A stretch of DNA of 64,000 nucleotides, taken from contig JAYKKM010000309.1 of assembly GCA_035772405.1 (NCBI GenBank), positions 332,001-396,000 on the forward strand, given 5' to 3'. Below are positions 41,932 through 52,149 of this stretch, one piece after another. Numbering within the stretch: the stretch's first letter is position 1; each line of letters begins with the position of its first letter. This DNA comes from Chrysogorgia sp. JL179-B06. Lineage: Eukaryota; Cnidaria; Anthozoa; Scleralcyonacea; Chrysogorgiidae. The notes under the pieces are model-generated. The model saw only the letters and a list, made by a program, of their open reading frames with translations, ran no database searches and was not told the origin of the DNA. The translations under genes were made by a program, and so were the position numbers.

Positions 41932-43663
41932 ATGATGGATGAGTTCAAAATAAATTATCCTTATGCTGACAAGAATAGGTTTTTTCTTGACGTTGACGAC
42001 AATATGCATATGCATATATTCTTCGTGACGAAAACTAATATTGGTGACGTTTCGATAGACTCGAGTAGGTTTAAGAGTAATCCGGAGTATACTAAGTATC
42101 TAACGATAAACAAACCAATGATAGTTAACCAAAAAGAGATAGCTAATGCCATACGCGTGGCTAAGCTGAATCTAGTTAAAAAGTACCCTCACATCACTTT
42201 GAGTAAGTTTGAGTTCGATCCAACTGTCTCACAAGATGGTGAGGTTAATGGCGTTGACATATATTTTAGAAACAACGACATCATAAGCACTAACATAACT
42301 AGTGATACCTTCAAAAACGACAAGAGTATGTGGGTTTGGTTACACAACAACAAGTCTCCAAAAGGTCACGACGACAAGTTTCCAAAAATATGGCTATCTG
42401 GTGGAACTATCCAACCACTATCAAAAGGTCGCAAGAACCACTGGGGACTTTGGGATGGCTATCCAACGGAAAACGTGTTGAACTACTCAGTGAATAACTT
42501 TAGAGTCTTCGTTAATCAGAAGAACTACTTTCTCTCAAAGTTACCAATATTACAAATCACCACGTCAAAGACAAAGTCAAAGTGGGACGATAATGAGAGC
42601 TACTATAGGGTAGTGTTTGCAACGTATTGTGCGAGTTTCTGTTGTGGAGTGTCGTTACAACACTTGTCACCATCGCAAGAAGTTCACCCTGTTATCACGA
42701 GTGTAATGAGGTTTCATCTGTACTTTACTGTTAGAAGACTTCTCAGAAGGATGGAAGGTGGTGAGGAGTATGAGATCGATAAGTAGAGAGTTTGACGCTG
42801 GAGAATTGTATGGTAAGACAGACAAGATTCCTAGAAAACATTACTACCAGGGTAAAGTCCTTGCTGATGGTACAACAGGTGAGGAGAGAGTCTTCACGAT
42901 TAACGACGTTAAGAACGACTACAAACGATACGTTCCTCTGGTGTCGAATGGTTTCACCAACATTGGGCGACAATATCTAAATCAGTCCATAGAAGCCTTT
43001 GTTTACTCCACACTTGGTGCACAAGCGAGAACACGTGTGTCAGTCGTTGGTGATTCTGCAGGCAGTCTAGAGACTCAACAAGAGTTCCGAAAGTTGGTGG
43101 AGGATAGTGTTATAAACTACGACGTGTCAACGTGGATTCTCAACATGAACAAGTCGATTAGGGACACTAACGTTGTCCAAAACCTTGCGCTGTCACCGTC
43201 TACGTGGTTAATGCCAAGTAACGTTGTAATCCTAAAGAACAAAATCGCTGGGTACAACAACCTATTGAAGACTGCTACACAGAGTATGAAGTTTGGGGTA
43301 AACACTGGGTTAAACTACGCGAAAACGACTGAGGTTAAGAAAGTACACCAAGAAGGTGGAGAGCACCTGGAGACACTTGACAAACCAAAGGTGACGAATC
43401 GTCTGGTGACATCAAACGTGGCACACCAGGAAGGTGGAGAGCATCTGGAGACACTCGACAAACCAAAGGTGACGAATCGTCTGGTGACATCAAACGTGGC
43501 ACACCAGGAAGGTGGAGAGCATCTGGAGACACTTGACAAACCAAAGGTGACACATCAAGAACGTCGTCTAGAAGTGACACCAGGTGACAACACGACAGAG
43601 TTGTGGCTAGTCTTAGGGGTCTCGGCTGCGTCTGGCTATTTAGTAAGTAAATATATGTTATAA
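41932..43663 (+). pseudogene. Large conserved protein with C-terminal TM helix (inner), one frameshift
   Basis: Frames 41932-42786 and 42758-43663 are halves of one gene, broken near 42770. The outer copy reads through the same point without a break. Conserved features: KKYPHITLSKFEFDPTVSQD, NHWGLWDGYPTENVLNYS, DDNESYYRVVFATYCASFCC, SVMRFHLYFTVRRLLRRMEG, then a membrane helix (LWLVLGVSAASGYLVSKYML). A 78-bp repeat (43347-43552) sits before the helix. The YCASFCCGVSLQHL region could be membrane-associated. Function unknown; a virion surface or entry protein is one inference. Confidence 0.6.
43347..43552 (+). repeat. 78-bp in-frame tandem repeat, about 2.7 copies
   Basis: The unit encodes 26 residues containing HQEGGEHLETLDKPKVTNRL. 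Copies differ by only a few bases, so expansion is recent. The outer homologue has shorter, diverged repeats of KKxHQEN at the same place. Confidence 0.9.
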
Positions 43664-43667
43664 CATA

Positions 43668-44618
43668 ATGAGTCTAAGTTATGGATTTGAGGACAGAGAC
43701 TACGAGAGTGACAAAATATTAAGAAGAGCGAAGAGACATCTAGACAGTGACCCTAAGTTAAGCGTTAGCGGTGGGAGGATGTCTCATGGGAATATAGATA
43801 TGGCGTTCAGGGCACTCAAAAACGTAGCAGATCCAGAAGACGATTGGGATGCTATCAATAAAAAAGTGTTGGAGTCTGTATACTTATCGCAATACTTTAG
43901 AACGCAGTCCTATAACGTTCTATTTGATTTTAACGTCACAAACCATGCTGTGAGTATGGTGGAATACCACAGTGGAACAAATAAAGTGAAAACCATTAGA
44001 GATAAAACGAACATGTTAGTTCAATACGATCCAACGTATGGTCCTATTATTGGTGTTAACAACGGTCATAGCTTCCTATCCCCTGAACTAACTCCAATTC
44101 CGTTTGAGGCTGGAGTGCATTTTAACTGTCCACGTATGCAATACTGTGACATATCCGTTTTTGTGGTAGTGAGGTTAGTCACCAGGGTTTCTACGACAGA
44201 TTGGGATGCGATTATCTCAAACGATGATGGGTCGTGGGACAAGTACGTAGGGTACAAAGGAGGTGATAAATTATCATATGGTGGTGGCTATCCAGTAAAG
44301 GAGTACACGTGCACAATCCCAAATAACATCGACACCACCAAGAGACATATGATATCAATACATTGGCGGATGGGTAACTCGTACGTCAAGGTGAACAACG
44401 TAAGATCGACAGACTCAGACTTCACGGCTAATTACGAAGAGATAGGGTCTCCTTACGTAACGATCTTTGGAGTGCATCGACCAAAAATACTACTCGCACC
44501 CTACAAGTACCCGTCTTTGATAGAGTTCTACGGTGTGAAGATTGTCTCTGGTTACATGACGAGTCGAGACATAATATTAGTTGGTAGAGATATGATGAGG
44601 GAATATGATGTGAGCTAA
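43668..44618 (+). CDS. LamG/ConA-like jelly-roll protein (inner)
   Basis: 316 residues, intact. After a short N terminus (MSLSYGFEDRDYESDKILRR), residues 90-310 look like a concanavalin/LamG-type beta sandwich. FVVVRLVTRVSTTDWDAIIS then NDDGSWDKYVGYKGG is followed by HMISIHWRMGNSYVKVNN, and the final strands EFYGVKIVSGYMTS follow. LamG-like folds bind sugars, so a role in attachment is a reasonable inference. The outer copy (52931-53881) is broken in several places. The first residues are shared with the second penton-like gene of the outer element (56104). Confidence 0.6.
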   Translation: MSLSYGFEDRDYESDKILRRAKRHLDSDPKLSVSGGRMSHGNIDMAFRALKNVADPEDDWDAINKKVLESVYLSQYFRTQSYNVLFDFNVTNHAVSMVEYHSGTNKVKTIRDKTNMLVQYDPTYGPIIGVNNGHSFLSPELTPIPFEAGVHFNCPRMQYCDISVFVVVRLVTRVSTTDWDAIISNDDGSWDKYVGYKGGDKLSYGGGYPVKEYTCTIPNNIDTTKRHMISIHWRMGNSYVKVNNVRSTDSDFTANYEEIGSPYVTIFGVHRPKILLAPYKYPSLIEFYGVKIVSGYMTSRDIILVGRDMMREYDVS

Positions 44619-44623
44619 GATAT

Positions 44624-45193
44624 ATGAGGAGGAAGTCAGTTGTTGTTTTCAATCACATATCAAAGGATATACCAGAGGAAGAGGTGGTAGAGCTCAAACG
44701 CTTGTACGCGTACTACCACAAACTAGAAGCCTGTTACAAATGGAAATACAAGAGGTTGAAGAAAGTTAAACTATCGTTAAACATGACTAGCATAGGGTTA
44801 ACGACAGTAGGGATTGTAGCTGGATCGATAACCGCTAACCCTCTAATCATTGCTTGTATTAGTGGTCCTGGTGTGATCATCCAAGGCTACTTGGCTAAAT
44901 CCAATCTGACGAGTAGAGTGGAGCATTGTAAGTTTGCGCACACTAGCTACAAAAAGATATTGACACAACTAAGATCGTATCTTAGAGGTCTTCCTTACAA
45001 CGAGTCAATATTCCTCTCAGACGTTAAAGTGTTGGACGATAATGTGACTGACTTATGCCCACCAATTAACGGAATGGTGAAAAGGTACAATAAAATATAC
45101 GAGACACAAGCGGGGTCCGATTCCGACCTCCCTTTAAACACAGGTCTACACGTAAGAACTAGTGATGTGTCAGTCAACAAGTTCCAAGAGTAG
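44624..45193 (+). CDS. SLATT-like two-TM protein (inner only)
   Basis: 189 residues, intact. A basic helix (YKWKYKRLKKVKLSLNMTSI) leads into two transmembrane segments (IGLTTVGIVAGSITANPLII and ACISGPGVIIQGYLAKS), followed by a long helix (CKFAHTSYKKILTQLRSYLR). Two adjacent membrane helices flanked by soluble helices resemble SLATT proteins, pore-forming effectors of bacterial and eukaryotic defence systems. The match is by layout only. In the outer element the corresponding slot is occupied by the MGxxxS gene. Confidence 0.5.
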   Translation: MRRKSVVVFNHISKDIPEEEVVELKRLYAYYHKLEACYKWKYKRLKKVKLSLNMTSIGLTTVGIVAGSITANPLIIACISGPGVIIQGYLAKSNLTSRVEHCKFAHTSYKKILTQLRSYLRGLPYNESIFLSDVKVLDDNVTDLCPPINGMVKRYNKIYETQAGSDSDLPLNTGLHVRTSDVSVNKFQE

Positions 45194-45263
45194 GTGCTCA
45201 TAAGTATCACCAATTAGGAGTTTGTTCTGACATAAAAACAAAACATGTGGTACATTATAGGTG

Positions 45264-46082
45264 ATGAGTATCACTAAAATATTTAGAAATAACGACACGT
45301 CAGTCACTACTACAAAAGATGGAGATAATATTTGGTTCTACGGAAAAGAGGTAGCTGAAATCTTAGGATATAAAAGACCTTCCAAAGCGATACAACAGCG
45401 TGTGAAAGATGATGAGAAAAGAAAGGTTCAAAATCTCAGGTCCCAATTTGGGACCCGAGATTTAGAGTGTCAAAATAGACAAACTCAGAATAGGCAAGTT
45501 TGGCAAATAAACGAGAGTGGTCTATACAGACTAATATTCTCGTCTAAACTAGAGTCGGCAGAAAACTTTAGAAAATGGGTATTCTCAGAAGTTCTACCAT
45601 CTATAAGAAAAACAGGTGTTTACACGCAGTATAACCAACTGTCAATCATGAATGAGACAGATTTACACTACGACATTGTGAAGTACATTAGAGAGTACCA
45701 TCCAACAATAGTCATCCCAGGGTTGGGTGAGTACCAAGACACATCTACTAAAAGAATAGATGGATGGAAGAAAGGTTACAGTGGTGGGCAACCAGACTTG
45801 ATAGTTCCACAACTACACAAGAGATACAATGGTTTTGCTATAGAGTTCAAAACACCGAAAGGTGACGGGGTTATTAGGAATAACCAGTTGAGGGTGTTAA
45901 GGAAACTAAGATCACAAGGGTACAACACGTTACTGTCCTCAGACCAACATGAGATAATACATTTCATAGAGACATATATGATAGACTCTAGAGTTCTGTG
46001 TGAGTACTGCAATAGGAGATTTAAGAGTGAAACCACACTGTCTAATCATCAAAAATACTTTCACCGAATACTCTATCTGTGA
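45264..46082 (+). CDS. BRO-N / VRR-type nuclease / C2H2 finger fusion (inner)
   Basis: About 272 residues from ATG 45264 (GTG one codon earlier), intact. BRO-N: NIWFYGKEVAEILGYKRPSK ... LYRLIFSSKLESAENFRKWV with FSEVLPSIRK. Nuclease: ETDLHYDIVKYIREYHPTIV, GYSGGQPDLIVPQ and FAIEFKTPKGDG, giving the D and ExK of a PD-(D/E)XK/VRR-NUC site. C-terminal finger: CEYCNRRFKSETTLSNHQKY. Same domain order as 34695-35459. It could cut DNA at sites chosen by the BRO and finger domains, for replication, competition or regulation. Confidence 0.75.
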   Translation: MSITKIFRNNDTSVTTTKDGDNIWFYGKEVAEILGYKRPSKAIQQRVKDDEKRKVQNLRSQFGTRDLECQNRQTQNRQVWQINESGLYRLIFSSKLESAENFRKWVFSEVLPSIRKTGVYTQYNQLSIMNETDLHYDIVKYIREYHPTIVIPGLGEYQDTSTKRIDGWKKGYSGGQPDLIVPQLHKRYNGFAIEFKTPKGDGVIRNNQLRVLRKLRSQGYNTLLSSDQHEIIHFIETYMIDSRVLCEYCNRRFKSETTLSNHQKYFHRILYL

Positions 46083-46140
46083 GATAATCTGTGAGATGAC
46101 TGTGAGGTCATCTGTAACAAGACACCACGTATAGTATAAG

Positions 46141-46440
46141 ATGACTGACAGTGAGTCCGTACCTATTATAACGTCAACAACAAGGGCTAAAGACCCTAAG
46201 AGAGTAGAGGCAGGCAAACGCTTGGCTGCTATATCTAAAGCAGCCAAAGAGAGGAAGATGAGAGAAAGAGTCACAAGTGAGGACGATAGTTTTAACTACG
46301 GATACATCATAGGTACTATTGGAGTGGTAGTAGCCGCTGGCTCACTGTATTACACGATTAGTCAAGACAAACAAGTAGTAACCGAGGAGCCTAAGACCGT
46401 TGTTATAAAACCATCACGTAAACTCGACAGCCTCGATTAA
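46141..46440 (+). CDS. Small single-pass membrane protein (inner)
   Basis: 99 residues. It keeps the KDPKRVEAGKRLAAISKAAK motif and one membrane helix (YGYIIGTIGVVVAAGSLYYT), as in the outer orthologue 32684-33028. CACCACGTATAGTATAAG stands directly before the ATG. Function unknown. Confidence 0.65.
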   Translation: MTDSESVPIITSTTRAKDPKRVEAGKRLAAISKAAKERKMRERVTSEDDSFNYGYIIGTIGVVVAAGSLYYTISQDKQVVTEEPKTVVIKPSRKLDSLD

Positions 46441-46457
46441 AACATGTCGTATAATAT

Positions 46458-46691
46458 ATGGCATCAATAGACAGAAAAGAACTGATGAACGAGCTATACG
46501 ACGCAGCCCTTGTGACTGCTGGAGCCGTAGCCGTATCCATGGCATCAAATAAAGTACTAAAAGAACCGTTAGGCACTCCCGAATCAGTGAAGGGCACCCT
46601 CAAGTTAGCGACTGCTGTAGGCGTTTCGACGCTACTCGTTAAGTGGGCGCAGAGCAAGAAATACTTACCTATTGACCCGTTCTCGAAATAA
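46458..46691 (+). CDS. Small conserved hydrophobic protein (inner)
   Basis: 77 residues, orthologue of 32424-32660 (DRKELMNELYDAALVTAGAV, LLVKWAQSKKYLPIDPF). Preceded by AACATGTCGTATAATAT. Probably an integral membrane protein; function unknown. Confidence 0.62.
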   Translation: MASIDRKELMNELYDAALVTAGAVAVSMASNKVLKEPLGTPESVKGTLKLATAVGVSTLLVKWAQSKKYLPIDPFSK

Positions 46692-46707
46692 CACAGCGTA
46701 ATATATA

Positions 46708-47124
46708 ATGGCTAGTGCGGTAGCAGGTGGGTTGTTCAACGCCATAGCATTCGCAGGAGCTGGGTTTCTATTCAGCAAGCTAAACCATACAGGTTACGAG
46801 ACAGAGATAAAGAGACACAACAAAGCATTGGAGAGTCTTGCAAGAGCTAAAGAAAAGTTCTATGAGAACGAGATTCGTCAGAGAGATAAAGTCCAGGAAT
46901 TAAGACAACAGTTGTCAGATGCTAATGCAGACATAAACGACACGAACCACGCTCTGGATCAACTAAGACAAGTACTTACGATACAGTATGATGGGAAGAC
47001 ATTTAGTAAAGAGCCTGAGTTGTCAGACTATTACAAACCCTCGGACGAGATGAAAGAATACCAAACAGTATTCGTTGGAGTCGTTGGACTACCTTTAGGT
47101 TACTTAATATATAGAGTGTTATAG
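46708..47124 (+). CDS. Coiled-coil protein with terminal membrane segments (inner)
   Basis: 138 residues, orthologue of 32000-32419. Hydrophobic N terminus (AVAGGLFNAIAFAGAGFLFS), coiled coil (LRQQLSDANADINDTNHALD) and C-terminal hydrophobic helix (VFVGVVGLPLGYLIYRVL). The SDANADINDTNHAL block is identical in both elements, marking the most constrained part. Function unknown. Confidence 0.65.
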   Translation: MASAVAGGLFNAIAFAGAGFLFSKLNHTGYETEIKRHNKALESLARAKEKFYENEIRQRDKVQELRQQLSDANADINDTNHALDQLRQVLTIQYDGKTFSKEPELSDYYKPSDEMKEYQTVFVGVVGLPLGYLIYRVL

Positions 47125-47126
47125 AA

Positions 47127-47312
47127 ATGAGCACTAAAACTTTGAAGGAGATGGCTATGGAATTCGATAAAAAGCGTAACTTGACAGATACACTCTCTTA
47201 CCAAACTCGTCAGATAGAAGAGTTGGAACAACTACTATCAGACGCTCTAAAACAGGTCATAACAATAAAGTGTGAGTTGGAGACACTCAACAACAAAATT
47301 ACTATACTATAG
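47127..47312 (+). CDS. Small coiled-coil protein (inner)
   Basis: 61 residues with a leucine-zipper-like helix (RQIEELEQLLSDALKQVITI). Starts two bases after the preceding stop, so probably translated from the same transcript. No outer homologue seen. Confidence 0.45.
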   Translation: MSTKTLKEMAMEFDKKRNLTDTLSYQTRQIEELEQLLSDALKQVITIKCELETLNNKITIL

Positions 47313-47342
47313 TCTAAAGACACATATAGTATAGTAACTTAG

Positions 47343-47966
47343 ATGGTTGACGAACGTACAATGAGAATGTTCTATGCTGGGTATACATTAGATGAGATTG
47401 CATCAAAAAAGTGGAGTGGTACTACATTAGGGTATACATTGGACGAGATCAAGAACGGAAGTAAGGACGCAACACCAAAAAAGTGGCACGACACCACGTA
47501 CTGTTATGAGTGTAGTAACCACAGAACCCAAATCGAAGATGGTGTATTTAGTTGTAACAAGTGTGGAGAGACTACCTACGGACGCGTGAGAAACTTTGTA
47601 CCTAACATTTGGATGTACAAGAAATCGGCTCATAGTTATAGTAAGTGGCTAGATAGAATGTTGACTGGACTAGTTAGCGAGAGTGACATACCAACAGTTG
47701 TCAGTGATTTTATAGAGATAGTATGGTCTCTTAAAAGAAACAAACTGATTGTCAAGAACATATCGAAATATATTTTCTATGTCATAAGAATATGCTCTAG
47801 AAGAGGTATAGAGTTGAGAGGTAGTCTTAACGACCTCAAACCTGGTAAGGTTAAGGTGCGATTCGAGTATAACCTGTATAGCGTAGTATACAAGGATCTA
47901 TGTTGGGATGGGAGAGGAGATCCATACTACAACGAGTGGATAAATAAAATATATGGTAATATATAA
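47343..47966 (+). CDS. Zn-ribbon protein, VLTF3-like candidate (inner)
   Basis: 207 residues, intact. Two copies of a YTLDEI helix motif, then a zinc ribbon (TYCYECSNHRTQIEDGVFSC and NKCGETTYG) and a helical domain (HSYSKWLDRMLTGL, DIPTVVSDFIEIVWSLKRNK, NISKYIFYVIRICSRR). Ribbon plus WLDxxxxG...IP..V helices is the arrangement of VLTF3-type late transcription factors of NCLDVs; the call is inferential. The outer orthologue (31405-31974) has a single YTLDEI-like motif. Its stop overlaps the next start (TAATG, 47964-47968). Confidence 0.6.
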   Translation: MVDERTMRMFYAGYTLDEIASKKWSGTTLGYTLDEIKNGSKDATPKKWHDTTYCYECSNHRTQIEDGVFSCNKCGETTYGRVRNFVPNIWMYKKSAHSYSKWLDRMLTGLVSESDIPTVVSDFIEIVWSLKRNKLIVKNISKYIFYVIRICSRRGIELRGSLNDLKPGKVKVRFEYNLYSVVYKDLCWDGRGDPYYNEWINKIYGNI

Positions 47967-48145
47967 TGGCAAGACCAAAAATTTACCAAACCAAAGAAGA
48001 AGCTTTGATAGCATCCAGAGCTCAAACCAAAGAGTGGATTAGAACTCATAAGTGGGTGTGTGAGACGTGTGATCGGTCATACCACGTGACCTCTAAATCT
48101 AAACACGTCAAGACTAGAAAACATTTGAGAAACCTAAGCAGCTAG
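47966..48145 (+). CDS. Small U1-type C2H2 zinc-finger protein (inner)
   Basis: 59 residues, starting in a TAATG overlap with the preceding gene. A single finger WVCETCDRSYHVTSKSKHVK plus TRKHL has the long Cys-His spacing of U1/dsRNA-type fingers, like the fingers of the TK-cassette protein. It ends tail-to-tail with the polymerase: CTAG at 48142-48145 supplies both stop codons. Confidence 0.6.
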   Translation: MARPKIYQTKEEALIASRAQTKEWIRTHKWVCETCDRSYHVTSKSKHVKTRKHLRNLSS

Positions 48146-51100
48146 TTCTTGACTATTTCGTAATGTCCATACGCATAGCTAGACACACCGTCTGGTAGTA
48201 TATGTCGCTTGTCGTCAAAGCAGCTCAACGATATCTTATTTATCTCGTAGCTTCCTAGTTGGTGGCTCTTGCTGCGAATAGTTTTAATTATGTGAGACAT
48301 TTGCTCACCATTTGTCAGGACACTTTTATAGTTGTCATGCCTTATATTATTTCTAATGGTACTCTTCTTGATACCTTTAGCAGTCTTCCACCTTTTCCGT
48401 CCTCTTTTATGTAGCTATACATTTTCGACCTTAAACCAACGAACTCAACGATGGGGACTCCTAATGTCTCATCCTTCATTTTACCAATAACCTTCTTGTT
48501 AGTTAGGTCGAAGTAAGGAGATGACTTATCATATCCACTAAAGTCGAACATTTCTTTGTTAGCGTGCATATCTTTGTACACATCCTCCGTCTCAATCTCA
48601 TACATTAGACTGTCCGTATCCGTGAATAGTAGTTTGGCTTTGTTGTCATACTCCTTTTTGACGTTATTGTAGTGGAAGTCGTACATCAATGTCTTCGATA
48701 GGTCTAGAATACACATGCCCACGTATGCTGGTCTATTTAGAGTTAGTGTCTCTTTGATCTTGTGAACTGCTACCAAGTTATTGTCGAATATCTTACTGCT
48801 TACAAAGGTTGGTTTTGACGTTAGTTTCTTCAGTTTTTCCTTGTCTGTTACTAACTCCACGCTCACACGTTTTCGTAGGTTCTCCATAGTCTTTCCAAAC
48901 ACACTATTATTCATGAGCTTGAAGAAATCCTTCTCAAAGTCATTCTTTGCTTGGGTTCTCTTAACTGTGTTAAAGTCGATATATTGCTTGAGCCATGGTG
49001 ACTGATCGAACTGAAGTACTCTATGTATCTTCTTAACCTTCATTCCCAAACTTTTGTACAACTGTAGGTTTCTATAATGAACGACATACTTACTCTTACC
49101 GTTTAGGTTAGGTATAAGTTTTGCAACCTCTCCAACAGATATCTTAAACTTGTTTTGGATCGTCTTACAATAGTTTGACAACATATCACTACTTACTCTC
49201 ATCCTCTCAGGGGCTAAAGGATAGTCGTTGTGAAGATCGTGCAACTCCTCTGGATACTCTAAATCAACCTCAAGTATCAACCCCTTGTCTGATTCGTTGC
49301 TATATTTATCTAGATTGTTGATATCAAAACCCTCGACCCACTCAAATCCACCAGTTGGTAGATACTGACACATAGCCCAACCGTAAAGGTTATTCGCATC
49401 TAGGTATACGATGTGTTTCGATGGTTTACTACTATCATACCCCTTCATGTATTTGTTATTAGCTTCTCCGTGTCTGTGCGTTATACAGGAGACACCACCC
49501 CGCATCCCTTTCTCGATAAACTGAAACATATCAATGTTAGTCATCAACTTTAGTTCCACTCCTGTCATCTTTAGAGCAGCGTCCCACGATAGTCCAGGTG
49601 ATGTGAAGTAATGACAAGGATCTAACTGGTAGTATTGTTTACACGTTCTCCTAAAGTTCTCGAACACGTCAGCCAGTAGTAACACGTCAGACTTTAGGTA
49701 TAGGTCGTGGTACTCACCCATATTTTCCACACCCATTGTCTTCCACACTTCTTGAGCGTGCTCGTAGTCTGTGTCTGACACATGCTCGTCGCTTAGGATG
49801 CTGTAGAAACTCTCCTTTGATGGCAACTCAAGTTCGTTAAACTTATCAAAACTATCCATATAGTCATATGGGTACACACCTTTTCGCGACACCAACTCTA
49901 GCTCCTCGCCTTTAAATAGTTCAGACGTATACTTGAGACATTCCTTTGGTAGGTTGTTCACCAGGTTGGCTAGACTAGAGCTCATGAATTGGAAACTATC
50001 TAGAAACACTAGATGTTTACCTAACATGAATGCCATATATTTCTCCATATTATTTGGTATGACGTTGATTTTCTGACCTATCTTACCTATCTCTTGCATT
50101 ATGAAGTGACTATCGTACCCTCTTAGATCATGGAATATTACAGGTATCTTATCAGTCAGTCTATAGTTCCTATTGCATAACTGATGTGCTGAACCTCTAT
50201 ACTTACCAGTGACATGACAATGATCTCTAACTCTCACGCTTCTACGTATATATTTCCTATCACAAATGTGACATTTAGTCGCTTCCTTGAAGTTAACCTT
50301 GTCAGCTATGGTCATTACCATGTCCTTATTAAAATGATCCTTTCTAACTTTCTTGCAGTATTTAACCTCCTCTAACATCTTTTTCATGAACTTCTTAACC
50401 GCTTTCGGGCCTCGAAACATCTCTACTGGTTTACTATATTTATCATCGTAACAGCACACTACTTTGTATCCATACCCACAGTCAGTATGTCTTTGGTACT
50501 CACTGGTGTACGATCCTATGAGTGGTGTCACGTTGTCGACCTTCTCTGTAATAGCCTCGAAGTCTGCATATATTACGAATGGTACTTCTAATTGTTTGTG
50601 GTAATTTTCATACTCAATAGTACTGTCTTCTTCTACTGGCATCTTGATCGCTTGCTTACCATTTACCACCATACAAACCTCCTTATGATTCTCTAGAACC
50701 TCATTGGTAGTAAAACATTGAAGACAGTATCTACAGATATTCTTGCGACACTTGTGATTAGACTGACCGAACATAAACCTACCAAAGTCTTTGATGTACA
50801 CGTAGTGTCGTTTAACACCATTCGTTATTAGCAGCAGGTCCATATGATCCTCACACTTCTCCTCAGAAACGTAGATAGGAAATGGTTGCTTGTCCTCATA
50901 CCCAAACACACTGATGCTAATATCATTCTGCCTCTCTATCTTTTTGTACTGTTTCGTATCCACTGGAAATCTCACTCCCTCATAATTGACAGAACCTACG
51001 TTCTTCTTGTGTTTTGACACTCTCTGCGGATCCTTCCTCACAGGACACTTGTGTAACACGTGACACCACATGAAACACTTGTCGTCTTCATTCTTTATAT

Positions 51101-52031
51101 TAATCAAACCTTTCGACGCGTTCCTCAACTCTTCTGGTAGCTCAATATAACTCGATCCTTTAAGAGGCTTATACACTACCACATTAATATAGTGATAATT
51201 AACACTATCTACAACCCACCCAGACCCTTCTGACAACCACACAGCTATACGATTTAGTATCTCCTCACTAGCTTTTCTCGTAGTCCTACTAATATCAACA
51301 CTACTAACCACTGTTTTGACCACACTATTGAAGAAGGCTGTCTTAAACAAAGACTCCCTGTCACCAATTTGTTTCTCTAGAGTCACTTCCAATGTCTCGG
51401 AAAACTTCAAACCTTTCAGTCTCTCTAGCTCTTTCTGTAAAGTTGAGCCTACTACTCCTCTAGTCCTGACTAGTTGTTTTAGTGAATCCTTATTGTCGAT
51501 TACCTTGACACTATACGACTTGGTGTACCCTTTGAGAGCAACTCTCCTTTGTACTACAGTAGGACGTCTCACCTTAGCAATAAGACTAGTGATTCTCTTG
51601 TACTCTTTGCCTGAGGCCTCCTGACTTAGTCGTGACCTCCTCACGTATCGTTTAAGATCACGTCTAGCCTTTCGAACTTCTCTGACCTCCCTAAATCTGG
51701 TGACTCTACTAATGACGCTCTCTCTAGATACTCTTCTAATAAGGTCCATCCACTTATACCCCAATACTTTAGCATCAGCTAGATAGTCAGACATCCTCTC
51801 TAGAAAACTCATCTTAATATTCGGTATAACTAAGTTACCAGAACCCATATCAGGACCACGCGCACCACCACTCGATAGTGTACCACTACGAGCTATATTA
51901 CCATCCATAATAGAGTTACGTTTACTCTCAGACATTTTCACACGAGTCGTTTTATTATTTAATATAGCTAAGTCCTTAGACCTTTTCAAACCACGAGCCC
52001 CACTCGACTCATGACTTGAAACAAAGTTCAT
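48142..52031 (-). pseudogene. Protein-primed family B DNA polymerase (inner), one frameshift near the C terminus
   Basis: The frame is open from the right TIR (GTG 52244), but the first in-frame ATG is 52031. A basic N-terminal region precedes the exonuclease (Exo I FVIYADFEAI, Exo II DLRGYDSHFIM, Exo III YHDLYLKSDVLLLAD). A C2H2-like finger (CRYCLQCFTTNEVLENHKEV) and an HNH/endonuclease VII-like zinc segment (CHICDRKY ... RVRDHCHVTGKYRG) are present. Palm motifs: A VYLDANNLYGWAM, B KLMNNSVFGKTMENL, C FTDTDSLMYEI. The main frame shifts at about 48392 beside a short A-run. The expected C terminus continues in another frame to the stop at 48142. About 1,300 residues overall; catalytic motifs complete. 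Confidence 0.85.
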
Positions 52032-52149
52032 ATCAGGACCACTCACAATATTTCTTGACACAGTCTTGTTACGAGTGACATCCTCACCTGCAGCAGCCCC
52101 ACATCCAGACACCTCGCTCTGTAGCCTACTAGCTGACACATGTCTAACT

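Noticed and set aside
43315..43580. Two minus-strand ORFs with a repeated SSVSRCSPPSWC or SPDALHLPGV pattern
   Set aside because: They are antisense shadows of the 78-bp repeat in the + strand gene.
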